NCBI GenBank assembly: GCA_964553255.1 | Contig: CAZKJS010000001.1 | Span: 55,911-119,910 of the forward strand | From: JAQUCI01 sp964553255 | GTDB lineage: Bacteria > Bacillota_I > Bacilli_A > Erysipelotrichales > Erysipelotrichaceae | DNA: 64,000 nt | Direction: 5' to 3' | In this document: positions 55,856 through 62,936 of the stretch, piece after piece | Layout: each line of letters begins with the position of its first letter | Position numbering within the stretch: the stretch's first letter is position 1 | Position numbers and translations under genes: made by a program | Notes under the pieces: model-generated | Told to the model about the DNA's origin: nothing | The model's database searches: none | What the model saw: only the letters and a program-made list of their open reading frames with translations

Positions 55856-56380
55856 CTACTTTAAGTTTTTCAAATAAGTCTTTAGATCAGCTGGTATTTT
55901 TTGCTTAGTTAGGTAATCCACTCTTAACTGATCACATTTGACATCGTTAAGCCAATAATCGCTTATCATATTAATTTTATCACTTCGCTTAATTAACCAA
56001 TAGATATAAAACCAATCTTCCAAGAACATATAATCACGATCATTATGTTCTTGTATTTGACTTATATCATTAAGTTGATAACGATAGCATTCAAATTGAT
56101 AGTAAACTCCCATATCAGCCATGACATCAACATTAACACCATTAAACTCATATTTACCATAAAAAAGTGATTGATATTGTCGATCAATAACAGGAGTAGC
56201 TTTTTCATATGATACAAAGAGTTTTTTAAATCGCTTTACATCACTAGCTTTGATAAAGATATCAATATCATTGACCTTTACATCAAAATAAATATCTTTT
56301 ATCATTTTGGAACCACCGATACCATAAAGGATATCATTTTGTTTACAAAGTTTTGCAATATATTCGATTGTCTTATCCAT
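55856..56380 (-). CDS. nucleotidyltransferase-fold protein, uncharacterised
   Basis: A 174-residue cytoplasmic protein. YGIGGSKMIKDIYFDVKVNDIDIFI near residue 19 fits the pattern G-G/S-x(8-13)-D-x-D of nucleotidyltransferase-like domains, with further acidic residues in NVDVMADMG near 88. The rest does not match a family I can name. It overlaps the end of the glycosyltransferase gene by 8 nt, so the two are co-expressed. Confidence 0.6.
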   Translation of the reverse strand: MDKTIEYIAKLCKQNDILYGIGGSKMIKDIYFDVKVNDIDIFIKASDVKRFKKLFVSYEKATPVIDRQYQSLFYGKYEFNGVNVDVMADMGVYYQFECYRYQLNDISQIQEHNDRDYMFLEDWFYIYWLIKRSDKINMISDYWLNDVKCDQLRVDYLTKQKIPADLKTYLKNLK

Positions 56381-57530
56381 TGTCGTTAAACCTTTTAATC
56401 AAATATTCATATCTAGCTAATACGTCGTCGATAATTTGATCCCAAGCGATCAGGATTGTTGCTTGAGCATTCTCTCCCATTATCTTTAGTTTTAAAGGAT
56501 CACTTAGCGCTTTTTTTATAACAGTAGCTAAATCATTAGCATCATCTTGGCAATACAAACCATTTTGATCAGGATTGATTACCTCAGCCGCATTACTATT
56601 AGCAACAACAATCGTTGGTGTTTTAGCATTAGCAGCTTCTCTTACTACCATTGGAGCATTATCATAAAGCGATGGAAACACAAAAAGCGAAGCTGACGCA
56701 AACAAACCATCAAGTAAATCACTATCGAGAATATGTCCAAGCATCTTGACGTGATCTTCAATATCAAAAGCTTTAATCTTTGCTTTAACCTCTTTTTCAT
56801 GTGGTCCTTGACCAACAAGTAATAACTGACAGTTTTGATTTGCTTGTTTTAAAAGCTTCATGGCTTCCAAAATTCGCAGAATATTCTTTTTCCAATTAAT
56901 TTGACCAACATACAATAAAATTGGTCGATCATCAATATCAAACCTCTTCTTAGCATATGTAATACCACTAGCCGCAATTGTTTTCTGATTCATGCCATTT
57001 GGCATGACATGTATTGGCTTTTGATATCCATACTCTTTTAGTGTATTAGCGGATGTTTCACTAACTGCCCAGACCTCACTACAAGCATCGAAAACATTTA
57101 GAACACCTTTTACTCCAATATCAGCTAGAAACTCCTGTTTTGTTAACTGTAAGAAATCATCATGAAACTTTGAATGGAAAGTACCAACAAGAGGAATCTT
57201 GTGTTTTTTAGCGTAATGAATCGCTTCCATTCCTGCAATAAAAGGACTGTGTAAATGAACAATATCAAAATCCGTCATTTCAAGACGTGCATGATAATGG
57301 GGATCAATTCGTGGTATCCCCGCTCGATAATGAGGCATCTTTGGTAATGGACGACTATAAAAATCTAAGATCTCAAATTTATATTGACCACGATATCCCA
57401 TATCAGCCAAAGGTACTATCGCATAACACTGATGTCCTTTACTACTAATAGTGTCGCAATAGTTATATACAACTCTACCAACGCCATCAACAATTGGAAG
57501 AAACGAATCACTAAACTGTCCTATCTTCAT
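56373..57530 (-). CDS. glycosyltransferase family 4 protein
   Basis: A 385-residue GT-B enzyme: FSDSFLPIVDGVGRVVYNY at the N-terminus, LYVGQINWKKNILRILEAM (start of the nucleotide-sugar domain) near 205, and FPSLYDNAPMVVREAANAKTP near 295, where the canonical E-x7-E region contains Glu in REAA. Likely acts on a membrane lipid or a polysaccharide; acceptor and sugar are unknown. The ATG at 57530 follows AAGGAG. Confidence 0.88.
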   Translation of the reverse strand: MKIGQFSDSFLPIVDGVGRVVYNYCDTISSKGHQCYAIVPLADMGYRGQYKFEILDFYSRPLPKMPHYRAGIPRIDPHYHARLEMTDFDIVHLHSPFIAGMEAIHYAKKHKIPLVGTFHSKFHDDFLQLTKQEFLADIGVKGVLNVFDACSEVWAVSETSANTLKEYGYQKPIHVMPNGMNQKTIAASGITYAKKRFDIDDRPILLYVGQINWKKNILRILEAMKLLKQANQNCQLLLVGQGPHEKEVKAKIKAFDIEDHVKMLGHILDSDLLDGLFASASLFVFPSLYDNAPMVVREAANAKTPTIVVANSNAAEVINPDQNGLYCQDDANDLATVIKKALSDPLKLKIMGENAQATILIAWDQIIDDVLARYEYLIKRFNDNG

Positions 57531-57598
57531 ACTCGCTCCTTTAAATGATGACACAGGTCACCATTAGAATTTATTATTATCATGATAGCACATTTAAC

Positions 57599-58348
57599 TT
57601 AAGCTAGCACATCAATCAAAAACTGTCTTAATCTTTTAAAGTTAGCATAGTTGATACTATTATCTTTTCTTTTTAAATGATTAGATTGAAGATATCTTTT
57701 ATTTTTAAAATGAGAGGAATTGATGATCATTAACCTTGATTTATCATGTGCCAAACTCTCATCATAAATGAAATGCGTTTTATTGATGCAGTGATCATTA
57801 CCAAGGTTATTTCTGATGATCATGTGATCTCCAACCGTACAATCTTCAATTATAAAAAGATAATTGTTAATGATGCTGAACTTTTGTTTATTAAATTTTC
57901 TTTTGTAAAAAACAAAAGCGATTCGATCAATATGCGTTTGCTTAGCTAATTGTTGACATAAAAAAAGATTCATAACGATACTTATTGGCTTTACTTCATA
58001 ATCAATTTTCCAAAATATTAGAACTAACATCATGATTATTCTAAAATCAATGAGTAATGAGCAAATTAGAATCAATAAAACAATAAAATATTTTATAAGT
58101 TCGTTGATATTAAATTGATTATTTGTCCTTGTTTTAAACTTAATCATATTACCATAACGACAGGCAATTACTTTTTTTGCATTATTGATGTTGCCGATAA
58201 TCACATGATCATCAAAGTTGGCAATATTAAAATTAAGGTTATCATAATAGTCTAGATACTTATTGAAGTTCATATAATAACTATTGACAGGAAAATACAC
58301 TTTATAAAAAGTGTAGAGTTGGTCACGAAATATCTTTAAAGAAGACAT
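57599..58348 (-). CDS. membrane protein resembling an inactivated M28 peptidase
   Basis: A 249-residue protein. Two transmembrane segments (about 83-100, 103-117) split a region that aligns by eye with membrane M28 aminopeptidases: VIIGNINNAKKVIACRYGN where active enzymes have HYDT, DRIAFVFYKRKF where they have FFDNEE, and IIEDCTVGDHMIIR where they have NFDCVGDGD. All expected zinc ligands in the first two motifs are replaced. So this would be a pseudoenzyme; the relation is inference. The start (ATG 58348 or GTG 58360) lies inside the upstream regulator gene and has a weak Shine-Dalgarno. Confidence 0.5.
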   Translation of the reverse strand: MSSLKIFRDQLYTFYKVYFPVNSYYMNFNKYLDYYDNLNFNIANFDDHVIIGNINNAKKVIACRYGNMIKFKTRTNNQFNINELIKYFIVLLILICSLLIDFRIIMMLVLIFWKIDYEVKPISIVMNLFLCQQLAKQTHIDRIAFVFYKRKFNKQKFSIINNYLFIIEDCTVGDHMIIRNNLGNDHCINKTHFIYDESLAHDKSRLMIINSSHFKNKRYLQSNHLKRKDNSINYANFKRLRQFLIDVLA

Positions 58349-58541
58349 CGTTTCTTTCACTTAATGGTATAGATAATATATGACATAGTAGATTTATCTC
58401 ACTAACATAAAAATCAGTTTCATTATTGATTTTTTGCCCTAAACGTTTTACGGTTATATTCAACATCGCTGCTAAATTGACAAATGAATAGCTCGACTTT
58501 GTGATATACGCTTTGATCTTAGTGGTATTAACCAATATCAT
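58323..58541 (-). CDS. small Cro-like helix-turn-helix protein (DUF739-like)
   Basis: A 72-residue protein: SFVNLAAMLNITVKRLGQKI is the helix-turn-helix, followed by NNETDFYVSEINLLCHILSI and a terminal DVFF, the pattern of small phage-type regulators. GGGG precedes the ATG. It overlaps the membrane pseudopeptidase gene and is divergent from a CI-like regulator gene, an arrangement like a phage CI/Cro switch, although no other phage gene is present. Confidence 0.65.
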   Translation of the reverse strand: MILVNTTKIKAYITKSSYSFVNLAAMLNITVKRLGQKINNETDFYVSEINLLCHILSIPLSERNDVFFKDIS

Positions 58542-58600
58542 CTACCCCTTTGTTTCTTTTTATTCTACATTATGATTTATTGTATGTCCACTTTTATTAT

Positions 58601-58659
58601 ACACTATTTTAATCATTGCTTAAGACACTATTAATAAAACAGACTATTAATGTTAGAAT
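58601..58659. promoter_or_regulatory. divergent regulatory region with repeated ACACTATT sequences
   Basis: ACACTATT occurs at 58601-58608 and 58625-58632, and a related AGACTATTAA at 58641-58650. On the plus strand TGTTAGAAT (-10 at 58654-58659) is an extended -10 for the CI-like gene; on the minus strand a TATAAT overlaps the first repeat region. The repeats are candidate operators for one or both regulators. Confidence 0.45.
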
Positions 58660-58678
58660 AAATAAGAGGTGAATCATT

Positions 58679-59284
58679 ATGACTATCGGAGAAAGAATCA
58701 AGCAACGTCGACAACAACTCAATATGTCTCAAGCGCAACTAGCTTTAAAGTTAAATTATCGTTCTCGCTCATCAATCAACAAAATTGAGCTTAATCATAA
58801 TGACATAACCCAATCTAAAGTCGTAGCATTCGCTCAAGCACTTAAAACAACTCCGGCTTATCTAATGGGCTGGGAAGAACATGATTACCCACCAGTCTCT
58901 TACCAACGTGATATAGGCTCGCTTGATTTTAACAGTTCAAACATGCAAGTTGGTGAAACCTCTGAAATGATTCGTTTGCCAGAACATTTATTCAACGCAA
59001 AAAGCGAGTATTACTATTATTATCTTAACGATGATGCCATGATAAACGATAATCTTTATCAAAGTGATTTAGTGATACTTGAAAAAACAAACACCATTGA
59101 TAATGGTGATATTGCCTTATTTATGATTGAAGAAAGTATATTATGTCGTAAATATTTTGTTGATGAGGTATCTGGTATCATATCATTGATCGCCGCAAAC
59201 TCTAAAAATCACCCCATAACCATTACTAATAAACAGGACATAGTTATTCTTGGAAAACTTTGCTTTGTATTATCAAGACGTTAA
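58679..59284 (+). CDS. CI/LexA-like (S24-type) regulator lacking the catalytic serine
   Basis: A 201-residue regulator: XRE-type helix-turn-helix in residues 1-65 (IGERIKQRRQQLNMSQAQLA) and a C-terminal S24 peptidase-like fold (about 95-200). The active-site motif GDSM reads DDAM (Ala120), and the catalytic Lys region reads CRKYF (156-160). I see no Ala-Gly or Cys-Gly cleavage site between the domains. Self-cleavage is therefore unlikely, so it should not respond to RecA as CI or LexA do. AGAGGTG precedes the ATG. Confidence 0.8.
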   Translation: MTIGERIKQRRQQLNMSQAQLALKLNYRSRSSINKIELNHNDITQSKVVAFAQALKTTPAYLMGWEEHDYPPVSYQRDIGSLDFNSSNMQVGETSEMIRLPEHLFNAKSEYYYYYLNDDAMINDNLYQSDLVILEKTNTIDNGDIALFMIEESILCRKYFVDEVSGIISLIAANSKNHPITITNKQDIVILGKLCFVLSRR

Positions 59285-59316
59285 AAATGATCACCAAGCG
59301 TGATCATTTATTTTTC
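59284..59316. terminator. terminator after the CI-like gene
   Basis: AATGATCAC-CAAGC-GTGATCATT followed by TTATTTTT on the plus strand; the minus side is A-rich and serves the convergent membrane protein gene. Confidence 0.8.
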
Positions 59317-59877
59317 TAATAGTGGTTGAAGTTGGTATGTACTGTCAAGCATCGTAATATAAACATAAATCTTTTCATCAAGCTTATAAATCGAAATTGT
59401 TGTTTCAACACCACACAAAGTGATGACCTCAACTTGATAAGCTTCAACTGTCATTTCGTTTAGGTAAATATCCCCTAAATCATAATTATTTAGATAATCA
59501 TTATCTTGATCAGTACGACTATTTACCCATGCACTACTCACATCAATACATCCAGTTGCACTGATACTCTCATCATTTTCAGCATCCGAATTCATTTCAA
59601 ACATTTTATATGATCGATCACTGCCATAATATAGACCATCATTGTTTACTGGATGTAACTGATTAATACCAACTGCTGATGCTAACAAGGTAAATGATGC
59701 ATATGTTACTGCTTTTTGATAATAAAGCGAACGTTTATTCTTTAATTTTTTAACGATATTAAATTCTCTTTGCTTATTTTCTAAAAGTTCTTCCCAAATT
59801 CGATTGCGAAGGTAAAGTATTATTAGAACGATCAAAGTAATGAAAACGATGACCAACCAAATATAGAATATTTCCAT
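59308..59877 (-). CDS. membrane protein paired with a LytTR regulator
   Basis: A 189-residue protein I cannot assign. Residues 4-23 form a transmembrane segment followed by basic residues (RNRIWEELLENKQREF, then KNKR); residues 57-74 are a second, weaker hydrophobic stretch. The rest is acidic and polar with two Cys (in SATGCID and ITLCGVE), probably extracellular. Its Shine-Dalgarno AGGGAGG is formed by the last codons and stop of the LytTR gene, so the two are translated together. Confidence 0.65.
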   Translation of the reverse strand: MEIFYIWLVIVFITLIVLIILYLRNRIWEELLENKQREFNIVKKLKNKRSLYYQKAVTYASFTLLASAVGINQLHPVNNDGLYYGSDRSYKMFEMNSDAENDESISATGCIDVSSAWVNSRTDQDNDYLNNYDLGDIYLNEMTVEAYQVEVITLCGVETTISIYKLDEKIYVYITMLDSTYQLQPLLEK

Positions 59878-59879
59878 TT

Positions 59880-60404
59880 TTACCTCCCTCTAAGATAATC
59901 CTTAAATGCTTTAGTGTAGCTGCGATTAACTTCAAGTGTTTGATCGTTACTTAAGATAATCATTAATTTACCATTAAGTGCTGATTTTATCGCTGTTATC
60001 TTGGTCACATTGACGATAAGGCTTTTACTAATACGAAAGAAACCAAAAGTATTCAATTTTTCTAAAAGTTCATAAAGTCTAATATTGAGCCTAACTTCTT
60101 TATCTTTAATATAGGCGTATACATCATTTCCAAATGATTCAACATAATCAATATCACTAATAAGAATTTTAATTTCTCCACGCTGTGTTTTACCATACAA
60201 GTGAATTGGTGATACGTTAGTAAAGAAACTTATCTTGTTTTTGACACTATCGATGTTTTCAATTTTAAACATTAAATTTATCTTATCATCTTCTTGATCA
60301 TGCAATGCATTACATAAAACGATATCATATGTTTCGCTTTCATTGATACCTAGTGTTTGTTTAATGATTTCTTTTTCCGCAGTTGGAAACTTGATCTTAA
60401 ACAC
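59880..60404 (-). CDS. LytTR-type DNA-binding regulator
   Basis: A 174-residue regulator. Residues 75-174 are a LytTR domain (RGEIKILISDIDYVESFGND; FFRISKSLIVNVTKITAI; the end VNRSYTKAFKDYLRGR). The N-terminal part (1-70) is not a receiver domain; no phosphoacceptor pattern is visible. The start is GTG at 60404 with GGAGG 7 nt upstream; the open frame upstream is not coding. Such small LytTR proteins are often paired with a membrane partner that controls them, as here. Confidence 0.82.
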   Translation of the reverse strand: MFKIKFPTAEKEIIKQTLGINESETYDIVLCNALHDQEDDKINLMFKIENIDSVKNKISFFTNVSPIHLYGKTQRGEIKILISDIDYVESFGNDVYAYIKDKEVRLNIRLYELLEKLNTFGFFRISKSLIVNVTKITAIKSALNGKLMIILSNDQTLEVNRSYTKAFKDYLRGR

Positions 60405-60417
60405 GGATAACCTCCAG

Positions 60418-60447
60418 TTACCCACTTACATCATATGTAAATGGTAA
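60418..60447 (-). promoter_or_regulatory. inverted repeat before the LytTR gene
   Basis: TTACCCACTTACAT - CAT - ATGTAAATGGTAA on the plus strand, an imperfect inverted repeat ending just before the GGAGG of the GTG-started LytTR gene. It could be an operator for self-regulation or an RNA hairpin next to the ribosome-binding site. Confidence 0.45.
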
Positions 60448-60492
60448 TTTTTTACAATAATTTCGTGATGAGTTGCTAATTTAGCGAATATG

Positions 60493-61428
60493 TTACATAA
60501 ATCGCTTGTTGATAAGATTTTTACCTTGCCCGTTAATGAAATCTTTCGCACTTATAATATTGCGACCTTCCACTTGAAGTTTCTTTATCAACAATAACCT
60601 GTTTTCGACAGCGATGGCTAAAGCACCATTATTAATACCAACTAAAGTACCATTTTGATGAGGTGTTTCCTCTTGCGATAACATAACTTCATGAAATCTA
60701 ATCTTAACATTATCAATAATACCATAGCCAATTGGCCATGGTATAAGACCGCGAATATGATTATATACACTTAAATAATCACGATCAAACGAAATAAATT
60801 CTTCATCTTTGTTTATATTATAACCAAAGGTTACTTGACTTTCATCTTGCTCTATTTCATTTATCATACCCAAGAAAAGATCTGGTAATACATCTTGTAA
60901 TAATTCTTGAGCACATATTATAAGTTTCTCTTGAAGTGTAGCAACATTATCGTGTTTCTCAATGACTACTTCTTTTTGTTTTATAATCGCCCCTGCATCC
61001 ATTTTTTGCGCCATTCTCATAATGGTTACACCAGTCTTATCATCACCATTGATAATAGCACGATGCATAGGAGCTCCACCTCTTAGCTTTGGCAATAGTG
61101 AAGCGTGAATATTGATGCATAGATACTTTTCAATTAACGCTTTTGGTATTATCTGACCATAAGCACAAGTCAAAATGATATCAGGTTTAATTTCATCAAT
61201 GAACTGGTATTCTTCTTTTATCTTAAATGGTTGAAAAACAATAAGATTGTATTCAACTGCTACCTTTTTTACAGGTGTCATTTCAAGTACCTGCTTACGC
61301 CCTACTAGTTTATCTGGTTGACTAATAACAGCAGCAACATTGTAACCACTCACTAATAAAAAAGTTAATATCTTTTCAGCAAAATAAGGTGTACCCATAA
61401 AGAGTATTTTTTTAGCGTTGTTTTTCAT
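60493..61428 (-). CDS. fmt: methionyl-tRNA formyltransferase
   Basis: Formylates initiator Met-tRNA with 10-formyl-THF. A 311-residue enzyme: ILFMGTPYFAEKIL at the start, INIHASLLPKLRGGAP with the active Asn-His near 108, and the C-terminal OB-like domain. def, the common neighbour, is not in the window. The next gene on this strand, the LytTR regulator, starts 88 nt further. Confidence 0.96.
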   Translation of the reverse strand: MKNNAKKILFMGTPYFAEKILTFLLVSGYNVAAVISQPDKLVGRKQVLEMTPVKKVAVEYNLIVFQPFKIKEEYQFIDEIKPDIILTCAYGQIIPKALIEKYLCINIHASLLPKLRGGAPMHRAIINGDDKTGVTIMRMAQKMDAGAIIKQKEVVIEKHDNVATLQEKLIICAQELLQDVLPDLFLGMINEIEQDESQVTFGYNINKDEEFISFDRDYLSVYNHIRGLIPWPIGYGIIDNVKIRFHEVMLSQEETPHQNGTLVGINNGALAIAVENRLLLIKKLQVEGRNIISAKDFINGQGKNLINKRFM

Positions 61429-61468
61429 GTTTGTATTATATCATATATTTAAATAAGCTTATTCTAAC

Positions 61469-61497
61469 TTTAATACTGTTAAGTTAATTGCTATAAT
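61469..61497 (+). promoter_or_regulatory. promoter of the SIS-domain gene
   Basis: TTTAAT (61469-61474), 17 nt, then TGCTATAAT with TATAAT at 61492-61497. Confidence 0.65.
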
Positions 61498-61520
61498 GTA
61501 TTAACCAAGGGAGAATGTTT

Positions 61521-62573
61521 ATGAACAAAGACAATTCAATCATGTATGCTGAAATATTGGAACAACCAATAAAAGTAGCCAATTCTTTAGAAGTAAATTT
61601 ACCAATTATTAAAGCGATAGCTGAAGAAGTCACGAAGAGACAAATAAAAACCGTTGTTTTCGCTGCTCGCGGATCAAGTGAACATGCTTGTCAGGTAGCA
61701 AAATATCTATTTGAAACCTATTGTGGAATGATTGCCTCCATTAGCTCACCATCTGTGATAACTCATTATCATGGTAATATCGATCTTAGCAATGCTTTGA
61801 CGATTGCCGTATCGCAATCAGGTGGTGCTCAAGATGTATTTGAAGTTATGCAAAAAACAGTTGAGCAAGGTGGACTCTGCGTATCGATAACTAATGAACG
61901 TGATAGCATCATGGCTAATATCGGTCAATATCGCTTAAATCTTGAGTGTGGTAAAGAAAACAGTATCACCGCTGCTAAATCATATATGTGTCAGTTATCA
62001 CTTTTAATCGCATTAGCCGCAAATATTAGTCAAGATCATAATCTTTTGTCTTTGATAAGTGAGATTCCAACAATTATCAATAAGTCGATTGTTGCACTTG
62101 AACCACAAATTGAAGCATTAGTTAAATACATTCGTAATACTGATAAATTACTGATTATTGCTCGTGGACTATTATATGGTCTTGCGCTTGAAACTGAACT
62201 AAAAATCCAAGAAACATGTTACTTGGACGCAAGAACATACGCTTCAAGTGATTACCGCCATGGTCCCGTTGCAACTACTCAACGTTTTGTTCCAGTTATC
62301 TTCTTTGTAGGCGATAGTAAAACCAATGAGTGTGTCACAACATTGAATCAAAGATTAAAGTCAGAGTATGATATATTCAGTATTATCGTTACTAATAAAG
62401 ATAATATTGAAAACGCAGATATTCACATAAAGATCAATCAAGCTTATGATGGCATCAAAGCCGTTATTTCAATAGCTGTTTTCTCACAAATGTTATCTTG
62501 TCTACTCTCGATAGCTCGTGGTTATAATCCTGATGCTCCTATTGGAGTTAGTAAACACACGGTTACTAGATAA
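61521..62573 (+). CDS. double-SIS-domain sugar-phosphate isomerase/deaminase (GlmS/AgaS-like)
   Basis: A 350-residue protein with two SIS domains: VVFAARGSSEHACQVAKY near 36 and LLIIARGLLYGLALETELKIQETCY near 210, the latter with the RHGP segment that carries an active-site His in GlmS-type isomerases. There is no glutaminase domain, so it would deaminate or isomerise an amino-sugar phosphate (NagB-II or AgaS-like). It could complement nagA at 52-53 kb; this is inference. I use the ATG at 61521 because GGGAG is 7 nt upstream; the ATG six bases earlier is too close. Confidence 0.82.
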   Translation: MNKDNSIMYAEILEQPIKVANSLEVNLPIIKAIAEEVTKRQIKTVVFAARGSSEHACQVAKYLFETYCGMIASISSPSVITHYHGNIDLSNALTIAVSQSGGAQDVFEVMQKTVEQGGLCVSITNERDSIMANIGQYRLNLECGKENSITAAKSYMCQLSLLIALAANISQDHNLLSLISEIPTIINKSIVALEPQIEALVKYIRNTDKLLIIARGLLYGLALETELKIQETCYLDARTYASSDYRHGPVATTQRFVPVIFFVGDSKTNECVTTLNQRLKSEYDIFSIIVTNKDNIENADIHIKINQAYDGIKAVISIAVFSQMLSCLLSIARGYNPDAPIGVSKHTVTR

Positions 62574-62586
62574 TCTATTTGTTTTG

Positions 62587-62615
62587 TTGCTTTTTAAAAA
62601 GTCGTTTGCTATAAT
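62587..62615 (+). promoter_or_regulatory. rpsT promoter
   Basis: TTGCTT (62587-62592), 17 nt, then TGCTATAAT with TATAAT at 62610-62615; a strong extended promoter. Confidence 0.7.
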
Positions 62616-62644
62616 TCATAAGTAACAATAACGGGAGGTAAAGA

Positions 62645-62908
62645 ATGCCTAATATTAAATCGCAGAAAAAACGTTCAATTACCAATATAAAACGTAATGC
62701 AGCGGCTAAAGCGCAAAAATCTGAGTTAAAAACTTTGATCAAAAATGTATTAAAAGCTGTTGAAGCAAGCGATAAAGAAGCGGCTGTTTTAGCTTACAAT
62801 GAGGTCTCAAGCAAACTGGATAAATCAATTACCAGCAACTTGCATCACAAAAACTATGTAAGCCGTCAAAAAGCACGTTTAAGCAAAGCAGTTAATAGCG
62901 TTCAATAA
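62645..62908 (+). CDS. rpsT: 30S ribosomal protein S20
   Basis: An 87-residue basic three-helix protein that binds 16S rRNA: MPNIKSQKKRSITNIKRNAA at the start, HHKNYVSRQKARLSKAVN at the end. GGGAGG precedes the ATG. Single-gene unit with its own promoter and terminator. Confidence 0.96.
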   Translation: MPNIKSQKKRSITNIKRNAAAKAQKSELKTLIKNVLKAVEASDKEAAVLAYNEVSSKLDKSITSNLHHKNYVSRQKARLSKAVNSVQ

Positions 62909-62909
62909 A

Positions 62910-62936
62910 AAATAAAAGGTCAATGACCTTTTTATT
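62910..62936. terminator. terminator between rpsT and the malic enzyme gene
   Basis: AAAAGGTC/GACCTTTT with a short loop, T and A runs on the two sides, between convergent genes. Confidence 0.8.

Noticed and set aside
57599..60447. A complete prophage or mobile element
   Set aside because: Only regulator-like genes are present; there is no integrase, transposase, structural gene or flanking repeat that I can see.
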